Source: Oscheius tipulae (Eukaryota > Nematoda > Chromadorea > Rhabditida > Rhabditidae). Taken from it: DNA of 64,000 nt. Below, piece by piece: positions 24,260-34,512 of the stretch. A model generated the notes under the pieces. That model had not been told where the DNA came from. It searched no databases and worked only from the letters and a program-made list of their open reading frames with translations. Both the position numbers and the translations under genes were made by a program. The DNA lies in the NCBI GenBank assembly GCA_037178975.1, contig JASJZH010000003.1, positions 4,278,001 through 4,342,000 on the forward strand, written 5' to 3'. Each line of letters opens with the position of its first letter. Positions within the stretch are counted from its first letter, which is position 1.

Positions 24260-27200
24260 TTAATGTTCGTGCTCATCATCGGGCACCCGGACATCGTCGA
24301 TCTTCAGGATCATGCGAACAACCTAAAATGTTTCTCAAGTTGTTTAGAAGAATAAAGGTTACCTGTGTAGCGAGAGAGATCTGTTCCTTCTTAGAAAGGA
24401 GAGTCTCAATGACCTTCTGCTGTTTCATGTCATTTGTTCCAGAGAACATGGCATCGATACCCAGGTAGCTGTTTCCAGACTCGATTTGCTTCTTCTGAAC
24501 AAAATAGATTAGTAAAAGAACAAAAAGACGAGCTATAAACCCCGTAAAACAACTTTTAAAGTCAAGGCCACGTGACACGCAGCGGTCTACGTACGATAAA
24601 CTAATCGACCTTCGGAAACAACACACACCATTGACTGGGTTTGTGCGAAGTGAAAAAGTCCAAATGCGCGAGTATCTTCCCATCGCATTGAGAATGTAAA
24701 CATGTGTACTTCAACTCAGAACATCTTTGAACAAATCAGTTAGGATTCAGTATATTTGAGGATAGATTCAACTTTTTCTGGTGAAATAATAATACCTTCA
24801 GATCGGAGAGAGCCTCTATGGGTCCAAGTCCGCTGTTTTCGGCCAAGGCGATGGGGATAGCTTCAAGAGCGTCGGCAAAAGCACGGAAGGCGTACTGTTC
24901 AATACCTTCGATCTGAAGGAGAGTTCAGCGATGACGTTGGAAACAGACCTTATCAGCTTCAGCAGCCACCTTGATGGCACAGGCGACCTCAGCCGAACCT
25001 CCGCCATAGACAATACGATCATCGCGAATGAGATTACGGATAACGCAGAGGGCATCATGCAGACTGCGTTTGGCCTCGTCGATGATCATCTTGTTACCAC
25101 CACGGATGAGAATAGTCACGGCACGGCTGTTAGGGCACTGCTCGATGGAGAGCATGCGATCACGGGCAGCTCCAAAACTGATTTCGCGGACAAGTCCGGC
25201 AGTACCCAACTTCTTTTCATTCAGTTCCGAGAATCTAAAAAAGAAATATAATAAACTACGACGAACAAATGACATACCGAGGTACAATACGGCCATTAGT
25301 TGCAATAGCGAGAAGTTCGATTTCGGGACCACCGACCCATCTTACAGCAGGAAGATTGTGATGATGAAGAAGATGATTGGCTTCATCGTCAAAACCCCAT
25401 TGACAAATGGCGAGGGTAGCACCGCTTTCTTTGACCTAATAAGTTTTGGTAAGAAAGACTTGACAGATATAGTACCTGCTTGATCATCGTCTCAAAAGTC
25501 TCCTTCTCATACTGACGAAGCTTCTGGAAGTCTTCTGTGGAAGTAATATCGAGCTTATGCTTAGTCTTGGGCTTCGGGGGCTCGAACGGGCAGGTCAGGA
25601 TGGCGATCTGAATTTGTATTATCTAGAAAGTTGGCGTGTATTTACCTTGGCGTTCTTGATCTCTTTGGGCATCTGGGGATGCGACATGGTCTTATCAATG
25701 ACGATTCCCTTGACCAGCTGAGTGTCCTCCAGACGACCTCCGACCTTTCCTTCCATCTTGATCATCTCGAAATTTACATCCTTCTTCTCAATGTCGGCAA
25801 CGCTCAGGACAGCATTGACAGCAATTTCAGCGAATTGGCGGATGGAACGGTTCACACTAAATGAAACTATGAAAAGCTTTCCCAGAACACTTTTACATCT
25901 TGCTTCCGAGAGAAGTTTGTGCCGTCTCGACAAGACGTTCGCGATCCTTGACAGGGAATCGGTCGGCAATTTCATCCAGGGTCTCAATAGCCTGAAATAT
26001 GAGAACATAAGGGTCGGAACGAATGTCAAGGCTTACCTTCTTGCACGCGAGATCGAATCCATCAGCAATCTTCAAGGGGTGGATCCCCTTGTCGACGAGA
26101 TGCTCGGCTTCCTCGAGGAGAGCTCCAGCAAGAACTGAAAAACAATAAACTATAAAGAACCCGGAGTCGCGTGTTCTGGACTAGAAAAGTCAGAATAATC
26201 GAATAGGTAAACATGTAATTTGAAGGCGTGTATATTAGGTGAGAACATCAGATGGGAGACATAAGTTTGTTCAAAAAGTAGGCGGAGCAAGCTGAATCCA
26301 GTCGCTAACGGATTAACGAGCCTCTCAAACTAATCACATTATAAAGACGAACAGAAACCTCACAAGTCAGATTGAAATTGGCGAAAAAAAGACTGCAAAG
26401 ATCTATCAAGGGGCTCTTTTCCTGCATTTAGTTCATTGATCTGCATGTGCTGACCTCTTTCCGATGCTAATTAACGCTTCATTTTCTCTCCAGACCCCCG
26501 TCGCCGGGGGAAAAGAGCAAGCGATCAGAAGATGTATATGGTAACTAATAGCTTGGTTCAATGAAAATGAGCTTTATATCAATAGTGCCCGGATTGAAAG
26601 AAACCCATTTAATATGGAAACACTTTCGAAATCGAGAAGGAAAGTGCTTTTACGGGGATAAGGAGCTTGCTTGGAAAGATTTCCTGGTCGGGCCTTACCC
26701 CTCAAAAAATCAATAGGCTTGAGCGCGCGCTGACTGAGTGGATGGAAGGGGGGCGAGAGCACGAAACCACGGAAAGAGGAGGGAAAACGAGGAGGTAAAC
26801 CACTACCAATGCCAACAAATGGTTGACCGGTCTAGTTGATGGGCGCTTTGCATGATTGTCACGGCAAACAACCAGGACCAACACACGTGTGTTTGAGACG
26901 CCTGGGTAAGAATCATTGAAGGTATTCAAGAAATTAGTTATGAAGCAAATGAAAAGAAGTTGAGGAAGTGCATCTAATGTCATTCTCGGAGACCAAAGAA
27001 ATAGACTGGTTATGATTGCCGATGTTGGAATGACGCCTTTCGATAGATGCTCAAAAGACTTAGGAACGTTAGGTCAAACGCTGTGGTAAGAACAATAAGA
27101 CGAACATACGTAGTCTTTCCCTGATAAAGAGAATGACGCTGAATCATAGAGCGAAAGGCAGATAAGAAACGATCTTCCTAACGCTGCTAAAGAAAGAAGC

Positions 27201-28021
27201 TCAGACACAAAGGGGAGTGACGAACAAAAACAAATATCCACACATGAACGGTGAGCAAAGCGCGTGTAGAGTGGAAAGAGGCGCAGGTGCACAAGTAACA
27301 CCTGTTCTCGTCTATTCTTAAGAAAATCGCCTATAACGGGGATTGATTGCGAGCCACATCTTTGTATAATGTTGCTTATTGCATGAACAGCTTGGAGGTC
27401 CGCAGCTTTGAAGACACGGGTTTTTCTTGTAAGAGCGATGGAAATATAACTATCCCTGCCACTTTCTTTTTAATGAAACGGCAACGTTTGTTAGAGCAAA
27501 GATTAGTGTGCTCGAGGAAAACATCGATGAGCGTAAGCTTGCATCAGTTCACTCTTCATGAGAAGAAATGAATAGTCTTGTCGAAAGAAGAGGAGACTCC
27601 GAAACAGTAGGTGCACTTACCAACAACACCAGTAGTTCCATCTCCAATCTCGGCGTCTTGAGACTTGCTCAACTCGACCATTAGTTTAGCGACGTGGTGC
27701 TGAACATCCATCTTTTCCATAATCGTAGCTCCATCGTTGGAAATTGTCACTTCGCCGTCTGGAGAGACCTAAATTGTATACGTATGACACAGTATATTAA
27801 AAAGAACACATGGAACGCATGAATCACACACGACTTACAAGCATCTTATCGAGTCCACGAGGTCCCAATGAAGTTTTCAGAGTGTTGGCGACGGATCTGG
27901 CAGCCATGATGTGAGATTTTAGAGCATCAACGCCGGTCTGACGCTTCTGCCTCTCCTGGTCCCTCATAAGAATGAAGGGACGCCCAAACTCGTCAAACAT
28001 CAATTGGGCTGTTGAACCCAT
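24260..28021 (-). CDS. CCT5: T-complex protein 1 subunit epsilon (chaperonin CCT5)
   Basis: Subunit of the eight-member cytosolic TRiC/CCT ring that folds actin, tubulin and many WD proteins using ATP. Epsilon identity is clear from [17 protein letters not shown] at the start and [20 protein letters not shown]. The ATP site shows [21 protein letters not shown] and [48 protein letters not shown] and [20 protein letters not shown] match eukaryotic CCT5, and the protein ends [10 protein letters not shown]. Length (about 540) is normal. Exons are intact with no stops. One intron (26135-27620) is about 1.49 kb, and another (about 24495-24795) is 300 nt; the rest are short. The start at 28021 is the first Met of the conserved N-terminus. 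Confidence 0.97.
26135..27620 (-). other. Large CCT5 intron without a recognisable nested gene
   Basis: The donor follows GDGTTGVVG and the acceptor (ttttcag) precedes [10 protein letters not shown]. At 1,486 nt it is some 30 times longer than most introns here. Open frames inside (for example near 26574-26983) are unrelated to any family I know. No tRNA or repeat was identified, though a snoRNA or other structured RNA could not be excluded by eye. Confidence 0.5.
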
Positions 28022-28768
28022 TTTGGTTTGAACCTAAAAATTGAGCAAATTGGATGAAAAATAGGGAAAGATTGAAAAAAATTTGATACAACAAAGAAGT
28101 CTGGTTTGCAGTAGCAAAAAAAGCGTGAGTTGCGCTAATTGAGCTAATGGCTATCAAACGAGTACAATGAATCGAGTGTTTTCGGTAGGGTAAATTAAGG
28201 GTGGAGAGAAACATAGAATACCGAACACGTGCAAAAAGAACAAACGAATAAAAATCTAGTTTACAACACCCAAACAATAACGGGCAAAGAGAAAAATAGA
28301 TTTCATCCTACTCTCGATACTAATAGTTGAAGAATTTATGAAAATGAAATCACAAATCGAAAAAAGGATCGTAAATTTGGGCGGCAAACGACAGAAAGAA
28401 TCAATCTGAACAAGCTTCTCGAATGATGTGATGTCACTCGGCAAATCGTTGCAGGACCAATGTCGGAAAATCGCGCGCGAGCTGCATCGTTTTTGGACAA
28501 AAAAAAACTCGAGAGCTATACGGTTCTGTTAAAAAAAATCTTCAATGGAACATGCTTCAGTATTGTAACCGTTGTTGGAAGTCATACACAAAAACGGTTC
28601 TCGGAATAGTGTTTCTTTACAGTGAAAAAAGCTGGGATTGATACCCACAATAACATGCCTAAAATGGGCACTACATGAGATCACAACGACTGGGAACAAA
28701 TATCATGAAAACGAAACAAAAAGTGACCGGTTTGGAAGAGATCAGACAACTAGGTACAAAACAGAATA
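28022..28768. other. CCT5 upstream region
   Basis: 747 bp, A/T-rich with several poly-A and poly-T runs, between the MATH-BTB stop and the CCT5 start on the same strand. It probably includes the CCT5 promoter. No exon, RNA gene or repeat recognised. Confidence 0.45.
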
Positions 28769-30181
28769 TTAGGAAGAGGTGCGACGTCTCTTATTCGTAC
28801 TGGTATTCAGCTTGCTGTTCTCGCCGTCATCGTAAGCAGCCTCAAGGATTTCGGTGGCAAGCATCGGGCATTGCTTCTTCAGACGCATCCAATCCTGAAA
28901 ATTTTTTAAGAGCAACGGTCCCATACTTACATCAGTAGCTGTGAGAGTAGAACGATTTCTGGCGAACAGAACAGCGGCCTTCTTGAAAACGCGATCATCG
29001 GAAAGGCGGTAAGACATCTCAAGACGAGAGAAGACGTTGTCGACCGTGATGTTTCGGCCGAGACAGGCCATCAAACAGTTCTTTAAAGGTTGTACAAGAA
29101 ATCTAAAACGAGGTTCAAGGGTGTAACATTAGAATAAAACCTATCAGCAGCGTATATGACATCGGGTGTGAGTTCATCCAACTCGGGAACTTTCATCGTG
29201 TATATGAAGTGGATTACTTTCGTCATGACAGCAATGCTGACGTCTTGAATGACAACTTCTCCTTCCTCAAATTCCTTGTTTCCGGCCTTTAGCAATCCTT
29301 CGAAGTAAGCAGATCGAGCAGCAAGAATGGCTTTATGCAGACGGAACGTTTTTCGCTCGCCAGACGGTTCTTCGATGTGAACTTTAAAATCAGCCAGAGC
29401 ACTGTCGTGAAGCAGTTTTTCCAGGCTGGCCTCCTTAAAAAGATCCACAGTGGTCGGAGCGAGCGAAAGACGAGAATTAGTGAGACTCGAAGAGCTGGCC
29501 AATTCGGGAAACGTATCATCGAGAGGATCGACCGAATAAGAATTGGGCTCGCCGAACACGGTCATGTCAGTCTGAATTCTCAGCACATCGTTCGGAAGAT
29601 AGCGTTGACTACGAGCCTGAAGAGGAGTGTACGACTTGCATAAGAAAGTAACAACCTTGAGCTGTTCAATACTGAAAAACTTGCTGGCAGTCACGATACC
29701 TCCTCTGTTAATTGTGACCACTGCTTTGTTTAAGGCGCATCCGCGGGGGCCATCCATCGTATCAATGATGAAGTTGACACGGAACTGAAGTTTCGGCATG
29801 GGACATTCTGCAAAGGAGTTGATTGTTCAAACTTCGAACGGGGCTTACTCGATATCTGCAGGAACAAGGACAAATAGCCTGAGCAGTCATCATCTTTGCC
29901 AGTAGGAAAGAGCTTCAGCTGAAACTCGTGATCATCGTCACCGAACCGGGATCCGGTGATGCAGTCTCCAGGACTACTGATCTCCTGATGAACACTGAAC
30001 TGCGCGATGTCCCAATGGTGCTTGAACTCAAGAGTCGGCATGGTAGTTGCACATTTTGTGAGGCTGCGGTTCGAGTCGAAGCAGAATGTTCTGCAAAAAA
30101 TGCAATAAGAACGTTTATCGATGTGGAAATAGGAGTGAACAAAACCTACTCGTCGTCGTCGCGCTGATTCTCCAAATCCAT
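28769..30181 (-). CDS. MATH-BTB protein, SPOP-like Cullin-3 adaptor
   Basis: Begins MDLENQRDDDE, then a 56-nt intron, then TFCFDSNRSLTKC and the MATH domain (EFKHHWDIAQFSVHQEIS to about 29650), which binds substrates. The BTB domain follows: LLHDSALADFKVHIEEPSG, KTFRLHKAILAARSAYFEGL, VIQDVSIAVMTKVIHFIYTM. After it comes a helical BACK-like region (NCLMACLGRNITVDNVFSRLEM). The C-terminus is basic (NTSTNKRRRTSS), resembling SPOP's nuclear signal (PPRKRLKQS). SPOP-type proteins recruit substrates to Cul3 E3 ligases, so the likely role is ubiquitin-dependent turnover, probably nuclear. The MATH-to-BTB linker (about 100 residues) is longer than in human SPOP and Ser/Thr-rich. It lies 284 bp downstream of the PPM1D-like gene on the same strand. 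Confidence 0.85.
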
Positions 30182-30465
30182 CTCAGTTGGGCGACTTCTA
30201 AAATAGGAACAAGATTTGAAAAAAAAAGAAGTTATGATAAGCCAGGACTTGAAACCGAACAGAGAAGGAGAAACAGAACAAAATTATTGCTTTACCACTC
30301 ATATTCATAAATAAAGGGAAGAAATATCGGATGTTTGACGAAATTCAGTTTACAACAAATACCTAAGGAGGCAGTGAAAGATAATAATCAAGATCATGGT
30401 TACAATAACGTGAGCTCAGTTACCTGTGGGACAGACGAGAAAATAAATTACAAACAAAACAATGT

Positions 30466-33004
30466 TCAATTATTCCCTAATCCGACTAGACGCTTCATAA
30501 AGCCATAAATGCGACGAATCTTGCTCGGCGGTTCATTGAAATCGTAATGTTCTGCCGTCTCTCCACGCAATTCGTCCAGCTTCGAGAGCGACCATTTGGA
30601 TGCACGAACAGGACTATTGGCCTCCTGAAAAGACTGATAGAAAGTGTAAAATAGAAAACCAACCTTTGCAGGAGTCGATGGTTCACTACGCATAACTGGA
30701 TGCTCTTCATCGAGTCCCATAACCGGACTGCCTTCAATTCGCATACGACCCACGAACGGAGTGATTCCAGCAGAAGATCCGGCAGTCATTCTAGACGGTC
30801 TTTTCCTACTTCCCTGCAAATCAAACAAGTTGCTCAATGAGCTAGCAACTAACGTTTTCCATGTAGAGCATACTCCTGACAGGGGTTTGAGAGGTGGAGG
30901 GTGTAGCAATAACATCGTTGATCGGGTTTTGATTGCGCTCGCGAGATCTTGTGATGACTCCGGACACAGTCACTGCCTCGACCGTGATGGAAGCAATTCC
31001 GACGTTAGTATCCGTCTTGATAAGAGACACACGACGAGCAGCAACAGCGATTTTTCTAGCAGGCGTCTCAACAGTTAGTGTTAGTCTCAAACAAAAGAGG
31101 AATACCGTTTGATCATCGTTGGTTGCGCCCATGATGCGCTTGGCGGCGCTTCTCGTCTTCGGAGCAATTGTGATAGGTGGTGGAGTCGTAGAGGTCAACT
31201 CCGTAGCCGCACCAGAAGCGAGATCTGTCGGCTCTTCCTCATCCGAATGACTATCTTCATCGTCCTCGTTACTTCCCTCATTCGAAGATTTGACTACAGC
31301 AGACAGGGTCGAAGTAACAATCAAGTTCTCCTTCGTTTCAGGACAAGGTTCATCATTCTAAATCAGAACGTAGCCAAATTATCCACAAAAAAAAACGTAC
31401 GAACTCAACAGTCTCGTCAAGTTCAATAACAGGACTGCTTTTTTCCTTGAATGACTCCCTGAGCTTTTCCTTCATCAGCAGACGAGCTTCGATCTCCTCT
31501 TCTTCGTCATGAGTTAAGAAACCTGGTCCACGATAATCAACCGCTGAAAACGAAATGAACTGGATAAAAAAAGCAAAACTTACAAACAAAGTTATTGTCA
31601 ACAGCTCCCTCGTACAGAAGAGGAACACGTTCAGTCCAAAGCTTTTGCATCTTTCCAGGTGCCAGATGTATCATAGCCTCTGGATCCATGAGAAACATTT
31701 CGTCGACCGACTGCTGCGGAGAAAGTATCTCGTCGAAGAACGGATTGTAGGCATCGATGTCGGCGGTGACCGGATCAAAGACCACCTTAAATAGTCTCAC
31801 TGTAAGAACAAATAGTCTGATGTTACCACAACAGCACTCAGATTGTCGGCTCTCAAATTTCCCCATCTCCTCATAGCCTGATATAGGATGACTCTTGCGT
31901 GGTTCGGCTGTTTTTCACGAAGTTCCGTTGGGTCAGCCTCTTGCTCATCATTGATGACTAGCTTCTTCTCTTCGAGCTCTACGTATTGCACAATCTGAAC
32001 GACAGTGAGAACAAGAACAATTCGAAAAAACCTGCTGATGACTGAGAACGTTGGTGATGCCATCAGAGACGATAACTATGCACGAGTCAGCGTCTGTGAG
32101 CTTCCTAACGGCAAGATCTGGCTCGGGAGAGACGACATATTGTCCGGTAGCTTCGCAATATGACCAGAGGTCACCGAGACTTCTTGCCACAGCCAAAAAT
32201 GGGATGCTTTCCGTCGGAGTATTCTTCTTGATAGGACCAACATGACCTCTGGCAGGTCTTGTCCACACGACTCTTGAAACGCCGCTTTTCACTGCCACAC
32301 GTCCACCGGCTAGCTCAATTCGAGTCATTTCCTCCAGAGATTCAGGCTTGTGGTCAATCGTGACTCGTTCAACATCTACTCCAAACTTTCCGTCTGGCAG
32401 GGCTTAAGATTTGGTTGCAACAAAAACAATTGAAAAAAGCTCACCTCTATAGCTGCCGATGATGATGGCTGAGTCACCAACGTGACCTGTATAGAGTTTT
32501 CCATTTCGAATGATGGCAACGCTGGATGTGGTTCCTGCTGTACTTTCGTAGCCAGAGGCTGTGCGCGGCCATGTTCCAACAACTTTTGTCATTTCTTCGT
32601 GTGTGGTGAGAAAGCCTTCTTTAATGGCGGCCAGGATGTCGTTGTCATTTTCCGACTCGAACGTCTCGCAAGCCTACAAGTATTGTCAATTAGATAACTT
32701 TTTGAAAAACGTATTAAATCGAGAACTGAAAGCAAACCCACCATTATGTTGCCCAATAAATTTTTGCGAACGAAATCACTGGCTTCCATGCCACCATGGC
32801 CGTCAAAAACGCCAAGAAAAGTAAATTTGACACTTCCATCCTCGTTCCTAATTGTTTCAATATTTACTCGGTCCTCCATGTACTTTCTTCCTCCCTGGAA
32901 TATGGTTTAATCAAATGAAAAGTTGAAAATATTACCTGATTGGCAGCGACAGTGATTCTGGCATTGGATCCGACTGGGAGACTACTACCGGCTTCTATCT
33001 TCAT
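30466..33004 (-). CDS. PP2C-family protein phosphatase, PPM1D (Wip1)-like
   Basis: Metal-dependent Ser/Thr phosphatase. Catalytic motifs appear in order: RKYMEDRV (N-terminal metal ligand), FTFLGVFDGHGGMEASDFV, AIIRNGKLYTGHVGDSA, FLAVARSLGDLWSY, VIVSDGITNVLSHQQ and a final RADNLSAVVV with the DN metal ligand. The catalytic core ends near 31800. A long C-terminal tail follows, rich in acidic stretches (EEEEIEARLLMKEKLRE) and basic nuclear-type sequence (KTRSAAKRIMG), ending MKRLVGLGNN. Wip1 reverses p38, ATM/ATR and p53 phosphorylation in the nucleus; the WSYCEATGQYVVSPEPD segment resembles PPM1D's FWSYDFFSGEFVVSPEPD. The start MKIEAGSSLPVG at 33004 is the first Met before the core. It is divergent from the dual-specificity phosphatase. 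Nine or more short introns, all in frame. Confidence 0.85.
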
Positions 33005-33269
33005 GATCCTTAAATCTGAAAAATGTCGAAAATTGAGATGAAGTAGTGTTTGACAAAAAACCGTAAACAAGAAAAGTGGCCGTTTGGTAAGAAGTAAAAT
33101 GAGCGGGAGAGCGACGATTGACGTCACAGAAATGGGGAGGGGGGTTACGAGCGTCTCGACACGATTATCATAGTTGAGCGCGTTTCGACGGCAAAGACAT
33201 CAGTTTCACGAGAAGAAAGATATTACACAGAAAGATTATTCTGGTCCGGTCCTATTAGCTGCAGCGCTT
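33005..33269. promoter_or_regulatory. Shared divergent promoter region, two phosphatase genes
   Basis: 265 bp separate the ATG of the PPM1D-like gene (minus) from that of the dual-specificity phosphatase (plus). Both 5' UTRs and promoters must fit here. A G-rich run (ggggaggggggt, near 33133-33144) is the only distinctive motif noticed. Confidence 0.5.
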
Positions 33270-34495
33270 ATGTCCCTATTGGAGAATTTAAATGCGGCGA
33301 AAAATAAGCTAAAAACTGTCGAAACAAGGTAATCTGAAAGTGAGAAAGTACAAAGCACGTTTTAGAGTTTTGTTAGCCGATGGTACAGAAATTCAAGAAC
33401 AAAGAGGCGATGACGGCGTATTTAGGGAAAAACCAGGTGCGTTCAACTGTTTGAGAATTTAGAAAAGATTGTAGTTAGGTTTTGTTTGTAAAAGAGAGGG
33501 GTGCAAATATGCATTCCAACATTTTGTTCTAAAAAATGTTAGTAGTTTTACGAGACAAAACCAAGAAAACAACAACGACAGTTTATGTCATGTTTAGAGA
33601 GCAACACCACTAAAAAAAAAACTGAAAACCGCGTTTGAACAAAATTCCATTGGGTGATAAAGAACAACATTTTCTATACGAGACCCGCTAGAGCATGGAG
33701 ATTCAAACCGACAAGATTTACCGGAAATCGAAAAGATTGGTCTCTCCGACTTCGGTGCAAGTTGTAAAGAGATTATACTCTCATTGTTACACCAGGGTTC
33801 ATAAAAGTAAAAGTATAAACCTCAAATATCATTTTCATTGCCTAATCAAGGTCACAATCTTTCAGGTGTGTCGAATAAGCGCCAAAAAAAGGTGGAACGT
33901 TTGAGACGAATGGGATTTGTTGTCGATCTCAAACCAGATCTGAACTTAGCTGAATGTGTACCCAGTGTATATTTGGGTGAGTCCCAAATATCCAGTCAGT
34001 CAATTACCTTACAGGTAGCCAAGACGTTGCAGCTGACTACCAGATTCTCAAAAACGGAGGTATAACTCACATCGTGAACGTAGCAACCGGAATTCCTAAC
34101 TTTTTTCCAAAACAATTCCGTTATTTCACTCTAGAGCTGTTAGATCTACCGACGACGGATCTCTTCACCCATTTCTACACAGTTACAGAGTGGATCAATG
34201 AAGTTGTGATGGCTGGCGGAAAGGTCTTTTCCAATTTACCAAAACGAGACATATCTTCAGATTCTAGTACACTGCAATGCCGGTATATCTCGATCCTCCA
34301 CCTTTGTTCTGGCCTATATGATGAGGTTTCAAAAGATGTCTTTTTCCGACGCTATGCGAAAGGCAAAGGAAGCAAGACCAGGCAAGATCTCATTCCCATT
34401 ATACGAAACATGTTTGTCTAGTGATCAGACCGAACGACGGTTTTATGCAGCAGTTGCTCAGCTTCGAAAAATCTCTCAAACAGAACCAGTCATAA
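33270..34495 (+). CDS. Dual-specificity protein phosphatase (DUSP19-like)
   Basis: About 220 residues in six exons. Starts MSLLENLNAAKNKLKTVETR. The fold includes VPSVYLGSQDVAADYQILK, GITHIVNVATGIPNFFP and FRYFTLELLDLPTTDL. The signature KILVHCNAGISRSSTFVLAY contains the catalytic Cys in HCNAGISRS (34270-34296), and MSFSDAMRKAKEARPVIRPN with FMQQLLSFEKSLKQNQS closes the domain. The order and the ARP-IRPNDGF ending fit small DUSPs that act on stress MAP kinase pathways, best DUSP19/SKRP1. Keeping this ending requires a GC-AG intron (34382-34421); without it the frame runs into non-conserved sequence. The intron at 33437-33865 is 429 nt, unusually long. The stop is only 17 nt from the convergent SLC6 stop. 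Confidence 0.85.
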
Positions 34496-34512
34496 TGAAT
34501 CTGTCTAACTGT

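Noticed and set aside
26574-27571. Several open frames inside the long CCT5 intron
   Set aside because: No recognisable domains; codon composition is like intron sequence.
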